From Pseudomonas sp. CC6-YY-74 (GTDB taxonomy: Bacteria; Pseudomonadota; Gammaproteobacteria; Pseudomonadales; Pseudomonadaceae): a DNA stretch of 64,000 nt. Below the pieces are notes generated by a model. The model was not told the DNA's origin and made no database searches. It saw only the letters and a program-made list of their open reading frames with translations. The translations under genes and the position numbers were made by a program. Shown here piece by piece: positions 22,203 to 33,257 of the stretch. Every line of letters begins with the position of its first letter. Positions within the stretch are counted from its first letter, which is position 1. The stretch lies in the NCBI RefSeq assembly GCF_002025205.1, contig NZ_CP019947.1, forward strand, positions 2,332,001-2,396,000, read 5' to 3'.

Positions 22203-22630
22203 TAGGGTCTGTTGAGGCTTAGTCGCGAGCCGCGTTGCTGCGCAGCCCGATGGGCCGGGCCGGTTATTGCCCGGTACTGCGTTATTCGTCGTTCATTTGC
22301 AATGACCGCAAAAACGCCTGGAGCGTTATTGCGCGCAAGCCCCGAAGGGGTGAAGCACATGGATGTGCTGAACAAAATTCTCTCCTCAGAGGTTGTGAAA
22401 ATATCGAGCGCCGTCGCGAGGCCGCCTCCAGGCGTTCGCGGCAAGGCGCGCTGCGTTAAAAGTGGGGGCGTTTAGTGAGCTAAATGACCCCGCTTTTCAC
22501 GTAGCGCAACACCGCAGCGGGCGTTTGGAGGCGGCCGCAGTAGGCGAGAGTTATTTCACAAGCGCTCCTGCCTTGCCCCGCGCAATACCCGACTCCGGCG
22601 CGGCCACGACTTAAACCTAAACAGACCCTA
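22203..22630. mobile_element. Inverted-repeat element C (MITE-like) between response regulator and kinase
   Basis: About 428 bp with terminal inverted repeats. Left is TAGGGTCTGTTGAGGCTTA; right on the minus strand is TAGGGTCTGTTTAGGTTTAA, and similarity continues through GTCG(C/T)G..GCCGCG. Both ends carry TA, as after insertion at a TA target. It encodes no recognisable protein and contains repeat A3. The right end lies inside the response regulator gene and the left end is 3 bp from the kinase ATG. Confidence 0.75.
22386..22569. repeat. Palindromic repeat family A, copy A3, nested in element C
   Basis: About 184 bp. The left end TCAGAGGTTGTGAAAATAT is nearly identical to A1; the right end (TTATTTCACAAGCGCTCCTG) is more decayed. 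The interior contains the same GCGCAACACCGCAGCGGGCG and GGAGGCGGCCGCAGTA blocks as A1, plus an inner palindrome around GTTTAGTGAGCTAAATGA. Confidence 0.7.
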
Positions 22631-23348
22631 GCGCTTCGGCAGCCTCGGCGACGAATAGATAGCCCTTGCTGCGCACGGTCTTGATCAGCCGTGGATGCAT
22701 CGGATCGTCGCCGATCTTCGGCCGGATCCGCGAGATGCGCACGTCGATGGAGCGATCCTGGCCGTCGTACTCAATCCCGCGCAAGGCATTGAAGATCTCC
22801 TCGCGCGAGAGAATCCGCCCGGCGTTGGCCGTCAGCAGCCAGAGCAGGTCGAACTCGGCGCTGGTCAGCTCGATGCTCTGCTCGCCCAGCCAGGCCTCGC
22901 GCATCGCACTGTCGATCACCAGCGGACCGAACTCCAGGCGCCGTACCCCTTCAGCCGCCGTCGCCGCGACGCCCTCACGGCGCCGCAGCAGCGCCCGGAT
23001 TCGCGCCAGCAGCACCCGCGGGCGCACCGGCTTGTACACATAATCGTCGGCGCCCATTTCCAGGCCGAGCACCTGGTCCATGTCGTCGGTGCGCGCGGTG
23101 AGCATCAGGATCGGCCCGTCGTATTGGTCGCGCACCTTGCGGCAGATCGTCAGGCCGTCTTCGCCCGGCAGCATCAAATCGAGAATCACCAGATCCGGCT
23201 GCTCTTTAATAATGCGCGCGGCGGCCTGCGCACCGTCGCCCTCGATGCTTACCACCAGGCCATTGCTCTGCAGGTAATCACGGGTCAGCTCGGCCAGACG
23301 CTGGTCGTCTTCGACGATAAGGATGTGCCAGGTGTCTTGCTGCTGCAC
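22617..23348 (-). CDS. OmpR-family response regulator (RstA-like)
   Basis: 243 aa. A receiver domain (acidic pocket VEDD at 12-15, phosphorylated Asp57 in LVILDLMLPG) is followed by a C-terminal winged-helix DNA-binding domain (FDLLWLLTANAGRILSREEI; DVRISRIRPKIGDD). I chose the GTG at 23348, preceded by CGGAGG with 5-nt spacing; the open frame continues further up without a ribosome site. The last four residues and the TAG stop come from the terminal repeat of element C. Confidence 0.9.
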   Translation of the reverse strand: MQQQDTWHILIVEDDQRLAELTRDYLQSNGLVVSIEGDGAQAAARIIKEQPDLVILDLMLPGEDGLTICRKVRDQYDGPILMLTARTDDMDQVLGLEMGADDYVYKPVRPRVLLARIRALLRRREGVAATAAEGVRRLEFGPLVIDSAMREAWLGEQSIELTSAEFDLLWLLTANAGRILSREEIFNALRGIEYDGQDRSIDVRISRIRPKIGDDPMHPRLIKTVRSKGYLFVAEAAEALGSV

Positions 23349-23771
23349 GGCGGCCTCCGGGGGACAGATCAACGACGACGAAAAAGACGCTGATTGTAAC
23401 AACGCCGAGCGCCATGGCGCAGGTCTGACGTGAGTGGCCTGTTTGCTCACACTTTCGGCGCCTACGGCTCTGTTACGGCGATGCGGCTTTTTGCCATAGC
23501 CGGCGATGACTCGGACTCAGCACCTCGGTCAGCCGAAGGTGAATTAATTCACTAACCGCACAGAACACTGACGCGTCGAAAGCGCCGCGAGGCCGCTGCA
23601 CAGAGCAGGCCAAAACGCCACAAAAAAAACTACATATTGTGTTTCTGTGGCGGACTTAAAAACTCGCGTCCGAACGCACAAATAAACCCATAACAACGAC
23701 GAACGGCACATGGCTGCCCATCCCAGCAAGCACGCGGGTTTGCGCAAGTTACCCCACGTTAACCCACAGCT

Positions 23772-23780
23772 TTATCCACA
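23772..23780 (+). promoter_or_regulatory. DnaA box upstream of nrdA
   Basis: TTATCCACA, the exact high-affinity DnaA 9-mer, lies 37 bp before the NrdR-like sites. DnaA control of nrdAB is known in E. coli. Here the role is inferred. Confidence 0.5.
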
Positions 23781-23808
23781 GGCTGGAGGACTTGCCATCC
23801 CCCCAAGA

Positions 23809-23855
23809 CCGCACTATCTTGTATCTCCAACGCAGCAAACACCTACATGTGGGGT
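23809..23855 (+). promoter_or_regulatory. Paired NrdR-box-like sites upstream of nrdA
   Basis: CCGCACTATCTTGTAT (23809-23824; 11 of 16 against the NrdR consensus ACACWATATWTTGTGT) and CACCTACATGTGGGGT (23840-23855; 9 of 16). The two sites are 31 bp apart, i.e. on one face of the helix as in known NrdR operators. The matches are imperfect and the call rests mainly on spacing and context. Confidence 0.5.
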
Positions 23856-24236
23856 TTTGACCTCAAAAACGGCACAAGCACAATTGCCCCCAGAAGGTCT
23901 AGACCTCAACCCCAATCGGTGTACGAAAGAACCTCGATGGCGGCCACCGCACAAGCGCAGCGGCCATTGCTCCAGCAGCGCGACTTGCCTGCCAGAGCCA
24001 GAATAACGGTAGGTAGCCTTTGCGCTCCTACCACTACATATAGTAGTGCCGGCCATGGCCGACACAAGACATGAAGCCAGGAAGGCGCTTTCACTCAGAC
24101 CCTTCCAGCCAGTTTGCAAGCCCCCTGCTCCCAGCCTCTGGCTGCGTGCAAGCATTGTTGAAATGGTAATGAACGGCAGTAGATCCATCGCAAAGCGCCC
24201 GACTCGAAAAATTACAGATCACGGAGACACGCATAC

Positions 24237-27137
<2,901 letters not shown>

Positions 27138-27533
27138 GCGCGCGGATCTGAGCGGCGCCCGCGTTGTTGCCGCACGGCCCGACCCCGGTCATGTACAGCC
27201 GTACACTCCCGGGGCCGGCCCGCACGGCGCCTAGCGCTCACTCGCTCAGCTACACGCTCGAAGGGTGGACATAAAAGCTGAAGCAACACCCGATCCGCTT
27301 TTGTAGGAGGGGCCTTGGCCGCGAAACTACCTACTCGAAGGGTGAAAAAGCTAAAGCCGCACACGATCAGTTCGGAGGATGGGTCGGGCCGCGTAGGTTG
27401 AGCGCAGCGATACCCATCAACCGATTAAGAACACCGGGTGGCGAACCGTTTATTGCGCACCCGAAACAGACTATTCTTTACTGTACATTTATACAGGCCG
27501 GTTATTTCACCGCCCTGAAGCAGGAGCCAAGCC
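27138..27533. other. Repeat-bearing gap between nrdA and nrdB
   Basis: 396 bp without a gene. It holds a CCGGCCCCGGGAGTGTA/TACATGACCGGGGT-type imperfect palindrome near 27175-27215. CTCGAAGGGTG is present twice (27257, 27332), followed by related AAAAGCT(G)AA(G) sequence. There is also a TTGTAGGAGGGGCCTTGGCCGCGA repeat and a copy of the GGTTGAGCGCAGCGATACCCATC repeat at 27399. The LexA-type site lies near the right end. A promoter of its own for nrdB is plausible. Confidence 0.6.
27481..27496. promoter_or_regulatory. LexA (SOS) box upstream of nrdB
   Basis: CTGTACATTTATACAG has both CTG and CAG ends and near-perfect dyad symmetry, and fits the gamma-proteobacterial LexA consensus (CTGTATATATATACAG, 14 of 16). 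It is 38 bp upstream of the nrdB ATG. A possible promoter TTATTG-16 nt-TATTCT lies just before it. Confidence 0.72.
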
Positions 27534-28784
27534 ATGCTGAGCTGGGACGAATTCGACAAGGAAGACGGCGCAGACGCAGCCGTTGCCAGCAACACCACCG
27601 CGCAAATCACCGACATGAACATCGACAAGCTCGACCAGGTCGGCGGTGCCGCCGCGGTCGAAGCACGCGCCATCGCCGCTGACGACAGCGCCGCCGTGGC
27701 CCGCGCCAAGGCCGCCCTCGATCAACTCGACGTCGCCGAAGGCCTGGCCGAGCTGGAAGGCGCCTCCGCCCGCGTCGCGGTCGACGAGAAGCGCATGATC
27801 AACTGCCGCGCCGACCTCAACCAGCTCGTACCCTTCAAGTACGACTGGGCCTGGCAGAAGTATCTGGATGGTTGCGCCAACCACTGGATGCCGCAGGAAG
27901 TGAACATGAACGCGGACATCGCGTTGTGGAAAACCCCGGACGGCCTGACCGATGACGAGCGCCGCATCGTCATGCGCAACCTCGGCTTCTTCTCCACCGC
28001 CGACTCGCTGGTCGCCAACAACCTGGTGCTGGCCGTCTACCGCCTGATCACCAACCCCGAGTGCCGCCAGTACATCCTGCGCCAGGCCTTCGAAGAGGCG
28101 ATCCACACCCACGCCTACCAGTACTGCATCGAATCGCTGGGCATGGACGAAGGCGCGATCTTCAACATGTACCACGAGATTCCTTCGGTCGCGAAGAAGG
28201 CCGCCTGGGGCCTCAAGTACACCCGCTCGATCTCCGATCCGAAGTTCGAAACCGGCACCGACGACACCGACAAAGAACTGCTGCGCAACCTGATCGCCTA
28301 CTACTGCGTACTGGAAGGCATCTTCTTCTATTGCGGCTTCACCCAGATCCTCTCCATGGGTCGGCGCAACAAGATGACCGGCGTCGCCGAGCAGTTCCAA
28401 TACATCCTGCGCGACGAATCCATGCACCTGAACTTCGGCATCGACGTGATCAACCAGATCAAGATCGAAAACCCGCACCTGTGGGATGCCGCGATGAAGG
28501 ACGAAGCCACCCAGATGATTCTGGAAGGCACCCAACTGGAAATCGAATACGCCCGCGACACCATGCCGCGCGGCGTCCTGGGCATGAACGCGGCGATGAT
28601 GGAGGACTACCTCAAATTCATCGCCAACCGCCGCCTGACCCAGATCGGCCTGAAGGAAGAGTACCCAGGCACCAGCAACCCGTTCCCGTGGATGAGCGAG
28701 ATCATGGACCTGAAGAAAGAGAAGAACTTCTTCGAGACGCGGGTTATTGAGTACCAGACCGGTGGGGCGTTGAGCTGGGATTGA
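27534..28784 (+). CDS. nrdB: Class Ia ribonucleoside-diphosphate reductase, beta subunit
   Basis: 416 aa. It carries the diiron-tyrosyl radical cofactor. Iron-ligand regions are visible: the Glu/His segment [16 protein letters not shown], the second helix [11 protein letters not shown], and [14 protein letters not shown]. The C-terminal NrdA-binding tail ends in [10 protein letters not shown]. The N-terminal extension (about 85 residues, Ala-rich) is as in other pseudomonads. GGAG precedes the start. Confidence 0.96.
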   Translation: MLSWDEFDKEDGADAAVASNTTAQITDMNIDKLDQVGGAAAVEARAIAADDSAAVARAKAALDQLDVAEGLAELEGASARVAVDEKRMINCRADLNQLVPFKYDWAWQKYLDGCANHWMPQEVNMNADIALWKTPDGLTDDERRIVMRNLGFFSTADSLVANNLVLAVYRLITNPECRQYILRQAFEEAIHTHAYQYCIESLGMDEGAIFNMYHEIPSVAKKAAWGLKYTRSISDPKFETGTDDTDKELLRNLIAYYCVLEGIFFYCGFTQILSMGRRNKMTGVAEQFQYILRDESMHLNFGIDVINQIKIENPHLWDAAMKDEATQMILEGTQLEIEYARDTMPRGVLGMNAAMMEDYLKFIANRRLTQIGLKEEYPGTSNPFPWMSEIMDLKKEKNFFETRVIEYQTGGALSWD

Positions 28785-28833
28785 TTCCAAGTCACCGCTC
28801 AACTTCCCTCGCTCCGGTGCTGTTCCTAGGGTC

Positions 28834-28865
28834 GGCGTGACGGGCCATCCATGGCCCGGCACGCC
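28834..28865. terminator. Palindromic hairpin downstream of nrdB
   Basis: GGCGTG-A-CGGGCCAT pairs with ATGGCCCGG-CACGCC across a minimal loop, 50 bp after the nrdB stop. There is no T run; it may act as a 3' end structure. Confidence 0.5.
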
Positions 28866-28950
28866 TCATTTGGCATCCATGCCAACCGCCCCTCTACACA
28901 GCACCTCCACTCGGCCTCCTGACGGGATTCGGGGACCGCATTGTTTTTCA

Positions 28951-28988
28951 GATCGTTCCCACGTCGAGGCGTCCGCGTGGGAACGATC
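28951..28988. repeat. Extragenic palindrome upstream of the GNAT gene
   Basis: GATCGTTCCCACG and CGTGGGAACGATC form a perfect 13-bp stem with a 12-nt loop. This CGTTCCCACGC...GCGTGGGAACG type is a familiar Pseudomonas extragenic repeat. Confidence 0.7.
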
Positions 28989-29054
28989 GGTGGGGGTTAC
29001 AATGCCGCCAACACCGACTCCCCCAATCGGGCACGCCCCGGAGCCAGACTCTCG

Positions 29055-29741
29055 ATGTTCACCCTTGTACACCTAGACAACCCGCCACCGGAGTCGCTGA
29101 AAAGCCAGATTCTGCAGATGGTGGTGGACTACCTCAGCGACATCAGCCCGGTGTCGCTGACGCCCAGCAATCCCCTCTACCAGTTGTACCAGTACGTGAT
29201 TGGCTACGAGATGCACCTGTACCTGCAGGCCATGGACAGTGCCCTGGATAGCACCGCGCAGTTGGTCCTGGCGCTGGACGATCTGGATCCTTCCCAGGTG
29301 CTGGGCTTTGCCCTGTACCTGCCGGCCAAGGATGACCCCGAGGCCTGCACCCTAGCCTATATGGCAGTCCAGGCCAGCCACCGCCGGCGCGGTATTGCCC
29401 GGGCCATGCTGCAGCACATGATCACTCGCCACCCCCATGCCGAACTGGCCTGTGTGGCAAGCAAAGTGCCGTACTTCGAGGCCATGGGTTTTCAGGTGCT
29501 GGCTGCGCGGGGGCCGCAAGTGCTGATGAATACCCAGGATCATGGCTCGGACGGCATGGTCGCGGTGCAGGACCTGGCGCCCATCTACCAGTCCCAGGAA
29601 GTCCGGCAGATCCACGCGTATTTGCTGAAGCAGAACGGCAAGAAGGCCATGAGCGAGGCGGAGAAACAGCGCGACCGCCAGCTCGACCAGATGGCCCAGC
29701 AAGCTCAGGCGCTGGTACGCGAGCGTCTTATTTTGCATTAA
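29055..29741 (+). CDS. GNAT-family N-acetyltransferase
   Basis: 228 aa. The acetyl-CoA loop is VQASHRRRGIARAMLQHM, with the preceding beta strand CTLAYMA. An N-terminal helical part (about 1-75) and a charged C-terminal tail (EAEKQRDRQLDQMAQQAQ) extend beyond the core. ATG 29055 is preferred because the open frame upstream runs through the palindrome at 28951. The substrate is unknown. Confidence 0.8.
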   Translation: MFTLVHLDNPPPESLKSQILQMVVDYLSDISPVSLTPSNPLYQLYQYVIGYEMHLYLQAMDSALDSTAQLVLALDDLDPSQVLGFALYLPAKDDPEACTLAYMAVQASHRRRGIARAMLQHMITRHPHAELACVASKVPYFEAMGFQVLAARGPQVLMNTQDHGSDGMVAVQDLAPIYQSQEVRQIHAYLLKQNGKKAMSEAEKQRDRQLDQMAQQAQALVRERLILH

Positions 29742-29743
29742 TG

Positions 29744-29770
29744 TCTATAAATTTCAGTTGCTTGGCTAGG
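29744..29770. repeat. Dispersed repeat, copy 1 (TCTATAAATTTCAGTTG)
   Basis: The sequence TCTATAAATTTCAGTTG followed by (C/G)TTGG(C/G)TAG occurs here directly after the GNAT gene and again at 35988, i.e. 22 of 26 or better identity in otherwise unrelated contexts. Confidence 0.6.
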
Positions 29771-29868
29771 CAAGCCCCGAGTGACCCGGCAATGAACGGG
29801 GCGCAACCTGTAGAACGGCTAACAGCGTCTACACGAGCAAAACCAAAGCGAAAAGAACAAAGGCACCT

Positions 29869-30275
29869 ATGCCCCCTGTCACCCTGACCATTGCAGCCGC
29901 CTGCCTGCTCACGATGCCGGCCACTTACTGCTGGTACGCAAACGCAACACCCTGGCCTTTATGCTGCCAGGCGGCAAAGCCGAGCCCGGCGAAGACCCAA
30001 TAGCCGCATTGATCCGCGAACTGAATGAAGAACTCAACCTCAACCTGCCAGCCAACGCATTGCGCCCGCTAGGGCAGTTTCGTGCCGCAGCGGCCAACGA
30101 AGCCGATACCTGGATCGAGGCAAGTGTCTTCCAGGCCCGCCTGACCCATAGCGTCAGCGCCGCCGCCGAGCTGGAAGAACTGCGCTGGCTCGCGCCCGAC
30201 GACATGTTGCCGGACACACTGGCACCGCTGCTGCGCGAGCATGTGCTGCCGCTGCTGTGGCCAGCGGTTCAATAG
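29869..30275 (+). pseudogene. NUDIX hydrolase with an apparent single-base deletion
   Basis: The start MPPVTLTIAAACLL is at ATG 29869. The homologous continuation DAGHLLLVRKRNTLAFMLPGG and the NUDIX box (GGKAEPGEDPIAALIRELNEEL) are in the next frame. One base added near 29911 (CTCA-CGATG) restores a 135-aa protein, the normal size. NUDIX enzymes hydrolyse nucleoside diphosphate derivatives; the substrate is unknown. As with astE and shaD, error and real decay cannot be separated. Confidence 0.72.
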
Positions 30276-30344
30276 CCATAAGACGGGTTGAACGGAGCAA
30301 CCGTTAGATCAGAAACAGGATAGAAGGCAAAAATCGAACGTGGA

Positions 30345-30395
30345 TGCCAAATGGCGGAAAACGCTTCGCGGTTTTCCGCCCTACTGGCTCGGCAG
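30345..30395. repeat. REP-like hairpin downstream of the NUDIX gene
   Basis: GGCGGAAAACGC-TTC-GCGGTTTTCCGCC palindrome (30354-30382). Similar GGTGGAAAA..CTTCGCGG..TTCTCCGCC sequence is at 33551 and GGTGGACAACGCTTAGCG at 54962. It is a common Pseudomonas extragenic repeat type. Confidence 0.6.
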
Positions 30396-30479
30396 TGAGC
30401 AAGGCCGACGGGCATGCGTCGGCATGAGCCCGCAGCAAGCTCGGTCCGGGGTTGCTCGACTAGTGGACGTCAGGCGTCG

Positions 30480-31139
30480 CTAAAACCCTCGGGCAAGCAC
30501 CATGTCGAACGCCCCACGCCGGCCCTCGCCGTCTGCCTCCAGCGCGATGACGTTATCCGGGTGCACGCTGGCCCAGGGGTCCTTGGCGATGTAGGGGTCG
30601 CCGGCAAAGTACAGCTGCAGGGTCACCGGCACGTGCAGCGACTCCATCACCCGGAAGTGGATATGTGCCGGCCGGGTGATCCCGGCGTACTGTTCTAGCC
30701 CCGGCAGGTTCGGCGGTACCGGGTAGCGTCCGGGCATCACGGTCTCGATGCGGTAGCGACCCTGGGCGTCGGTGTAGAGCATGCCGCGCAGGTGGAAGTT
30801 GCCCTTGTCGGTGAAGTTGCCGGGGGTCTGGGTGTCGTACAGGCCGGTACTGTTGGCCTGCCAGACCTCGACCAGGGCGTTGGCAATCGGCGTGCGGCAA
30901 TCCTCGCTGAGCACCGTACCGCTAACTACCAGCCGCTCGCCCGCCTCTTCCGGCCCGACCAGTTTCGCCAGAAAAGGCGAGCCGAAGCGGTAGTAAGGAC
31001 CGAGGATGTCGCCCGCCGTGGGTCGACATACTTGCTGCGCCAGGGCCGGAGCGGCCAGCAAGCCTGCGCCGAGGACCGCACTGCCATAGAGAAATCGACG
31101 CCGTGACAGGCCTGCGCCAAGCCTTTGCCGTTTGTCCAC
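30480..31139 (-). CDS. Tat-exported intradiol ring-cleavage dioxygenase-like protein
   Basis: 219 aa. It has a twin-arginine signal (SRRRFLYGSAVLGAGLLAAP, about 12-31). The dioxygenase core has the four expected non-haem iron ligands: Tyr in NSTGLYDT, Tyr in MPGRYPVPP, and two His in RPAHIHFRV. Cytoplasmic members cleave catechols. The exported ones are poorly characterised and may act on lignin-type or redox-active diphenols. There is no catechol pathway gene nearby. Confidence 0.85.
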   Translation of the reverse strand: MDKRQRLGAGLSRRRFLYGSAVLGAGLLAAPALAQQVCRPTAGDILGPYYRFGSPFLAKLVGPEEAGERLVVSGTVLSEDCRTPIANALVEVWQANSTGLYDTQTPGNFTDKGNFHLRGMLYTDAQGRYRIETVMPGRYPVPPNLPGLEQYAGITRPAHIHFRVMESLHVPVTLQLYFAGDPYIAKDPWASVHPDNVIALEADGEGRRGAFDMVLARGF

Positions 31140-31497
31140 CTCGACCTCCTGGCCGGGGTCTGCCCCGGCATGCCAAGCACCGCAGCCCGTGGCAAGGGCC
31201 CGGCCCGAATGCAGTCAGTCTAGTTCGCAATCCAGCTGTCGGAGCGGGCGGGCTTGTCAGCTGGAGCGACTGCCATGCCGAACGCCCCACCTGGATAAAG
31301 CCGACAGATCTATCGTCAATCCTGTAGTGGTCTACTAATTCGTAGGATAGGTTGAGCGCAGCGATACCCATCATCCCGTCAGCTGGCCCGCCCTCTCCCC
31401 GCCTAAGCTACATTTCTTGTACGTCCTTGCCGCAATGGCATAACCGTGCCGGCGGCAAAGGTTGCCCAACCAAACTGCCCGCACAACGGGAGTGAGC
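31140..31497. other. Gap upstream of the small membrane protein gene
   Basis: 358 bp with no gene. It contains AAAGCCGACAGATCTATCGTCAATCC (31296-31321; repeated almost exactly at 31947) and GGTTGAGCGCAGCGATACCCATC (31350-31372; repeated at 27399 and 31806). Nothing else recognised. Confidence 0.5.
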
Positions 31498-31809
31498 ATG
31501 CCAACTTACAGTTCATTTTATCTATGGTTACACCGTCATCTATTGGTTAGTTTCCTCCTCATGACGGCGAGTTTTTTGGCTTTTGGCTACCTCACTATCG
31601 ACCTGGTGCAGTTACTCGGCAGCAATGCTGCCTTTCTCGTTAGGCATGGTTGGCTGGCGCTGATGAGTGGCGGCTTACTACAGTTTGGCGAACTAACGCT
31701 GCTAGCGCTGCTGGCCATGGCCTGCTACCTGCTCTTTAGGTTGTGTGAGCATGCGTTATTGCAACGGCTGTCGAGTAGCGCTCGCGCAATAACTCGCAGG
31801 CTGGGTTGA
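31498..31809 (+). CDS. Small membrane protein of unknown function
   Basis: 103 aa with two predicted membrane segments (about 11-35, and 48-78). There is no recognised domain. GGGAGTGAGC precedes the ATG at a good distance. The codon use is unusually AT-rich for this chromosome (TTA, TCA, TTT, GTT codons in the first third), and the gene is bracketed by copies of the same two repeats, suggesting recent acquisition. Confidence 0.6.
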   Translation: MPTYSSFYLWLHRHLLVSFLLMTASFLAFGYLTIDLVQLLGSNAAFLVRHGWLALMSGGLLQFGELTLLALLAMACYLLFRLCEHALLQRLSSSARAITRRLG

Positions 31810-31880
31810 GCGCCGCGATACCCATCAAACAGGCGATCCAACCAGCGCATGGGTATCGCTCTGCGCAACCCATGCGACAG
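31800..31880. repeat. Inverted extragenic repeat after the small membrane protein gene
   Basis: GGGTTGAGCGCCGCGATACCCAT and ATGGGTATCGCTCTGCGCAACCCA form a long imperfect stem. Its left arm is the same repeat found singly at 27399 and 31350. The left arm overlaps the stop codon of the small membrane protein gene (31807-31809). Confidence 0.7.
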
Positions 31881-31975
31881 AGTGGCGGTTCTACCGTTAG
31901 CCATTACCCGCAATGGCACAGACGACGCCCCCTTCGTCGAAGGCCAAAGCCGACAGAGCTGTCGTCAATCCCGAG

Positions 31976-32395
31976 CTAAACGCCGTGGCGGTTTTGACTG
32001 GCCTGGACAATGCGCTGGGCCGGCACCCGTAACTGAGTCAGCAGGTACTCGGCGAACGCCGGGGTGTAGTCCTGCAACTCAATCGCCTGCGCCATGCAAC
32101 TCAACCAGGCATCGCTGCCGGCTTGGTCGATTGGCCACTGGGCGTGGAAGGCTGGAATCGAGATGGCGCCGTACTTCTCGCTGAACAGGCGCGGGCCGCC
32201 CAGCCAGCCGCTGAGGAAGCTGGCCAGTTTGTCCCGGGCCGCTTCCAGGCTCGGCGAATGCATGCGCCGCAACGCCGCCGCCTCCGGCAACTGGTCCATC
32301 AAGCGGTAGAAATCATCGACCAGGCGGCGCAAGCCATCGATGCCCCCTGCGGCCTGGTAAGAGGCGTCACCGGCGCCGAAAGGCGGATTGTTCAT
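31976..32395 (-). CDS. Group II truncated haemoglobin
   Basis: 139 aa. It is a 2/2-fold globin with GGIDGLRRLVDDFYRLMDQLP, GWLGGPRLFSEKYG, the proximal haem His in IPAFHAQWPI and the conserved Trp of DAWLSCM (group II/III Trp-G8). Such proteins handle oxygen, nitric oxide or sulfide. ATG 32395 is chosen over a longer frame with no ribosome site. The stop is beside the 31947 repeat. Confidence 0.88.
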   Translation of the reverse strand: MNNPPFGAGDASYQAAGGIDGLRRLVDDFYRLMDQLPEAAALRRMHSPSLEAARDKLASFLSGWLGGPRLFSEKYGAISIPAFHAQWPIDQAGSDAWLSCMAQAIELQDYTPAFAEYLLTQLRVPAQRIVQASQNRHGV

Positions 32396-32470
32396 GGCAA
32401 AGCTTCCTGGGGAAAACCACAGTGTACAAGCCTGCCGGGCCGGGCCTGTCAATCGGGATCGGCGGCTGGC

Positions 32471-32605
32471 TTAGTCGGCGCTATGTACGGGACGCTGCGC
32501 AGCTCCTGGCGCATTCGCCTGCGCATGCTGCGCCGGGAGGAGCTTGCGCGCCGTGTCGACAAAGGCCGTGACGATCAAACCCAGTAACGCTCGTGATCCC
32601 CTCGC
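32471..32605 (-). pseudogene. C-terminal relic of a sterol desaturase-like gene
   Basis: Translating the minus strand from about 32590 to the stop at 32471 gives GLIVTAFVDTARKLLPAQ and HAQANAPG, closely matching GLIVTPFVDTARQLFPAK and RAQAVAPE near the C-terminus of the intact gene at 34839-35879. Further upstream, DHERY corresponds to DAHRY but in another frame, across a small deletion. No remaining part of such a gene is found between 32605 and 32738. Confidence 0.65.
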
Positions 32606-32738
32606 CTGCCAGCCGAGGTGCTGATCTCCGCGCTATTACTGGCGTCGATGTTTACCATCAGCCCAATGAAGTTCTCTTAAAAAACCTCGGGCGTACCATC
32701 TGCTCCGTACCCAACCAACACCCCCGGAGCACACCACC

Positions 32739-33257
32739 ATGAAACGCCAACTCATCCTCAGCTTTGCTTTCTCTGTACTGGCCGCCAACGTTTTTGCCGC
32801 CTCCTCCGCTCAACCGCTTGTCGCTGAAGGCGGCTCAGATCGCCTGATTGAAAGCCGCATTGCCGAAGGTGGCTCGGATCGTCTGATCGACAGCCGCGTC
32901 GCCGAAGGTGGCGCTGATCGTCTGATCGACAGCCGCATTACCGAAGGTGGCTCTGATCGTCTGATCGACAGCCGCGTCGCCGAAGGTGGTTCGGATCGTC
33001 TGATCGACAGCCGCGTCGCCGAAGGTGGCTCTGATCGTCTGATCGACAGCCGCGTCGCCGAAGGTGGCTCTGATCGTCTGATCGACAGCCGCGTCGCCGA
33101 AGGTGGCTCTGATCGTCTGATCGACAGCCGCGTCGCCGAAGGTGGCTCTGATCGTCTGATCGACAGCCGCGTCGCCGAAGGTGGTTCGGATCGCCTGATC
33201 GACAGCCGCGTCGCCGAAGGTGGTTCGGATCGTCTGATCGACAACCGCGTTGCCTAA
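32739..33257 (+). CDS. Secreted tandem-repeat protein (11 x AEGGSDRLIDSR-type units)
   Basis: 172 aa. A cleavable signal peptide (about 1-20, ending VFA) and a six-residue spacer are followed by eleven 13-residue units of consensus VAEGGSDRLIDSR (DNA period 39 bp, 32820-33248) and a final VA. Units 1-4 vary (E/D, I/V, A/S, T/A); units 5-10 are identical in protein. The units alternate acidic and basic residues and could form a repetitive fold or bind ligand. I do not recognise a characterised family. CCCCGGAG precedes the start. Confidence 0.8.
   Translation: MKRQLILSFAFSVLAANVFAASSAQPLVAEGGSDRLIESRIAEGGSDRLIDSRVAEGGADRLIDSRITEGGSDRLIDSRVAEGGSDRLIDSRVAEGGSDRLIDSRVAEGGSDRLIDSRVAEGGSDRLIDSRVAEGGSDRLIDSRVAEGGSDRLIDSRVAEGGSDRLIDNRVA

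Larger units (their letters stand above)
23349..24236. other. Long regulatory gap upstream of nrdA
   Basis: 888 bp without a convincing gene. It holds the divergent control regions of the response regulator and nrdA, including a DnaA box, a paired NrdR-like site and a 17-bp palindrome (CACTACATATAGTAGTG, 24033-24049), listed separately. The short open frames here have no ribosome site or family resemblance. Confidence 0.6.
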
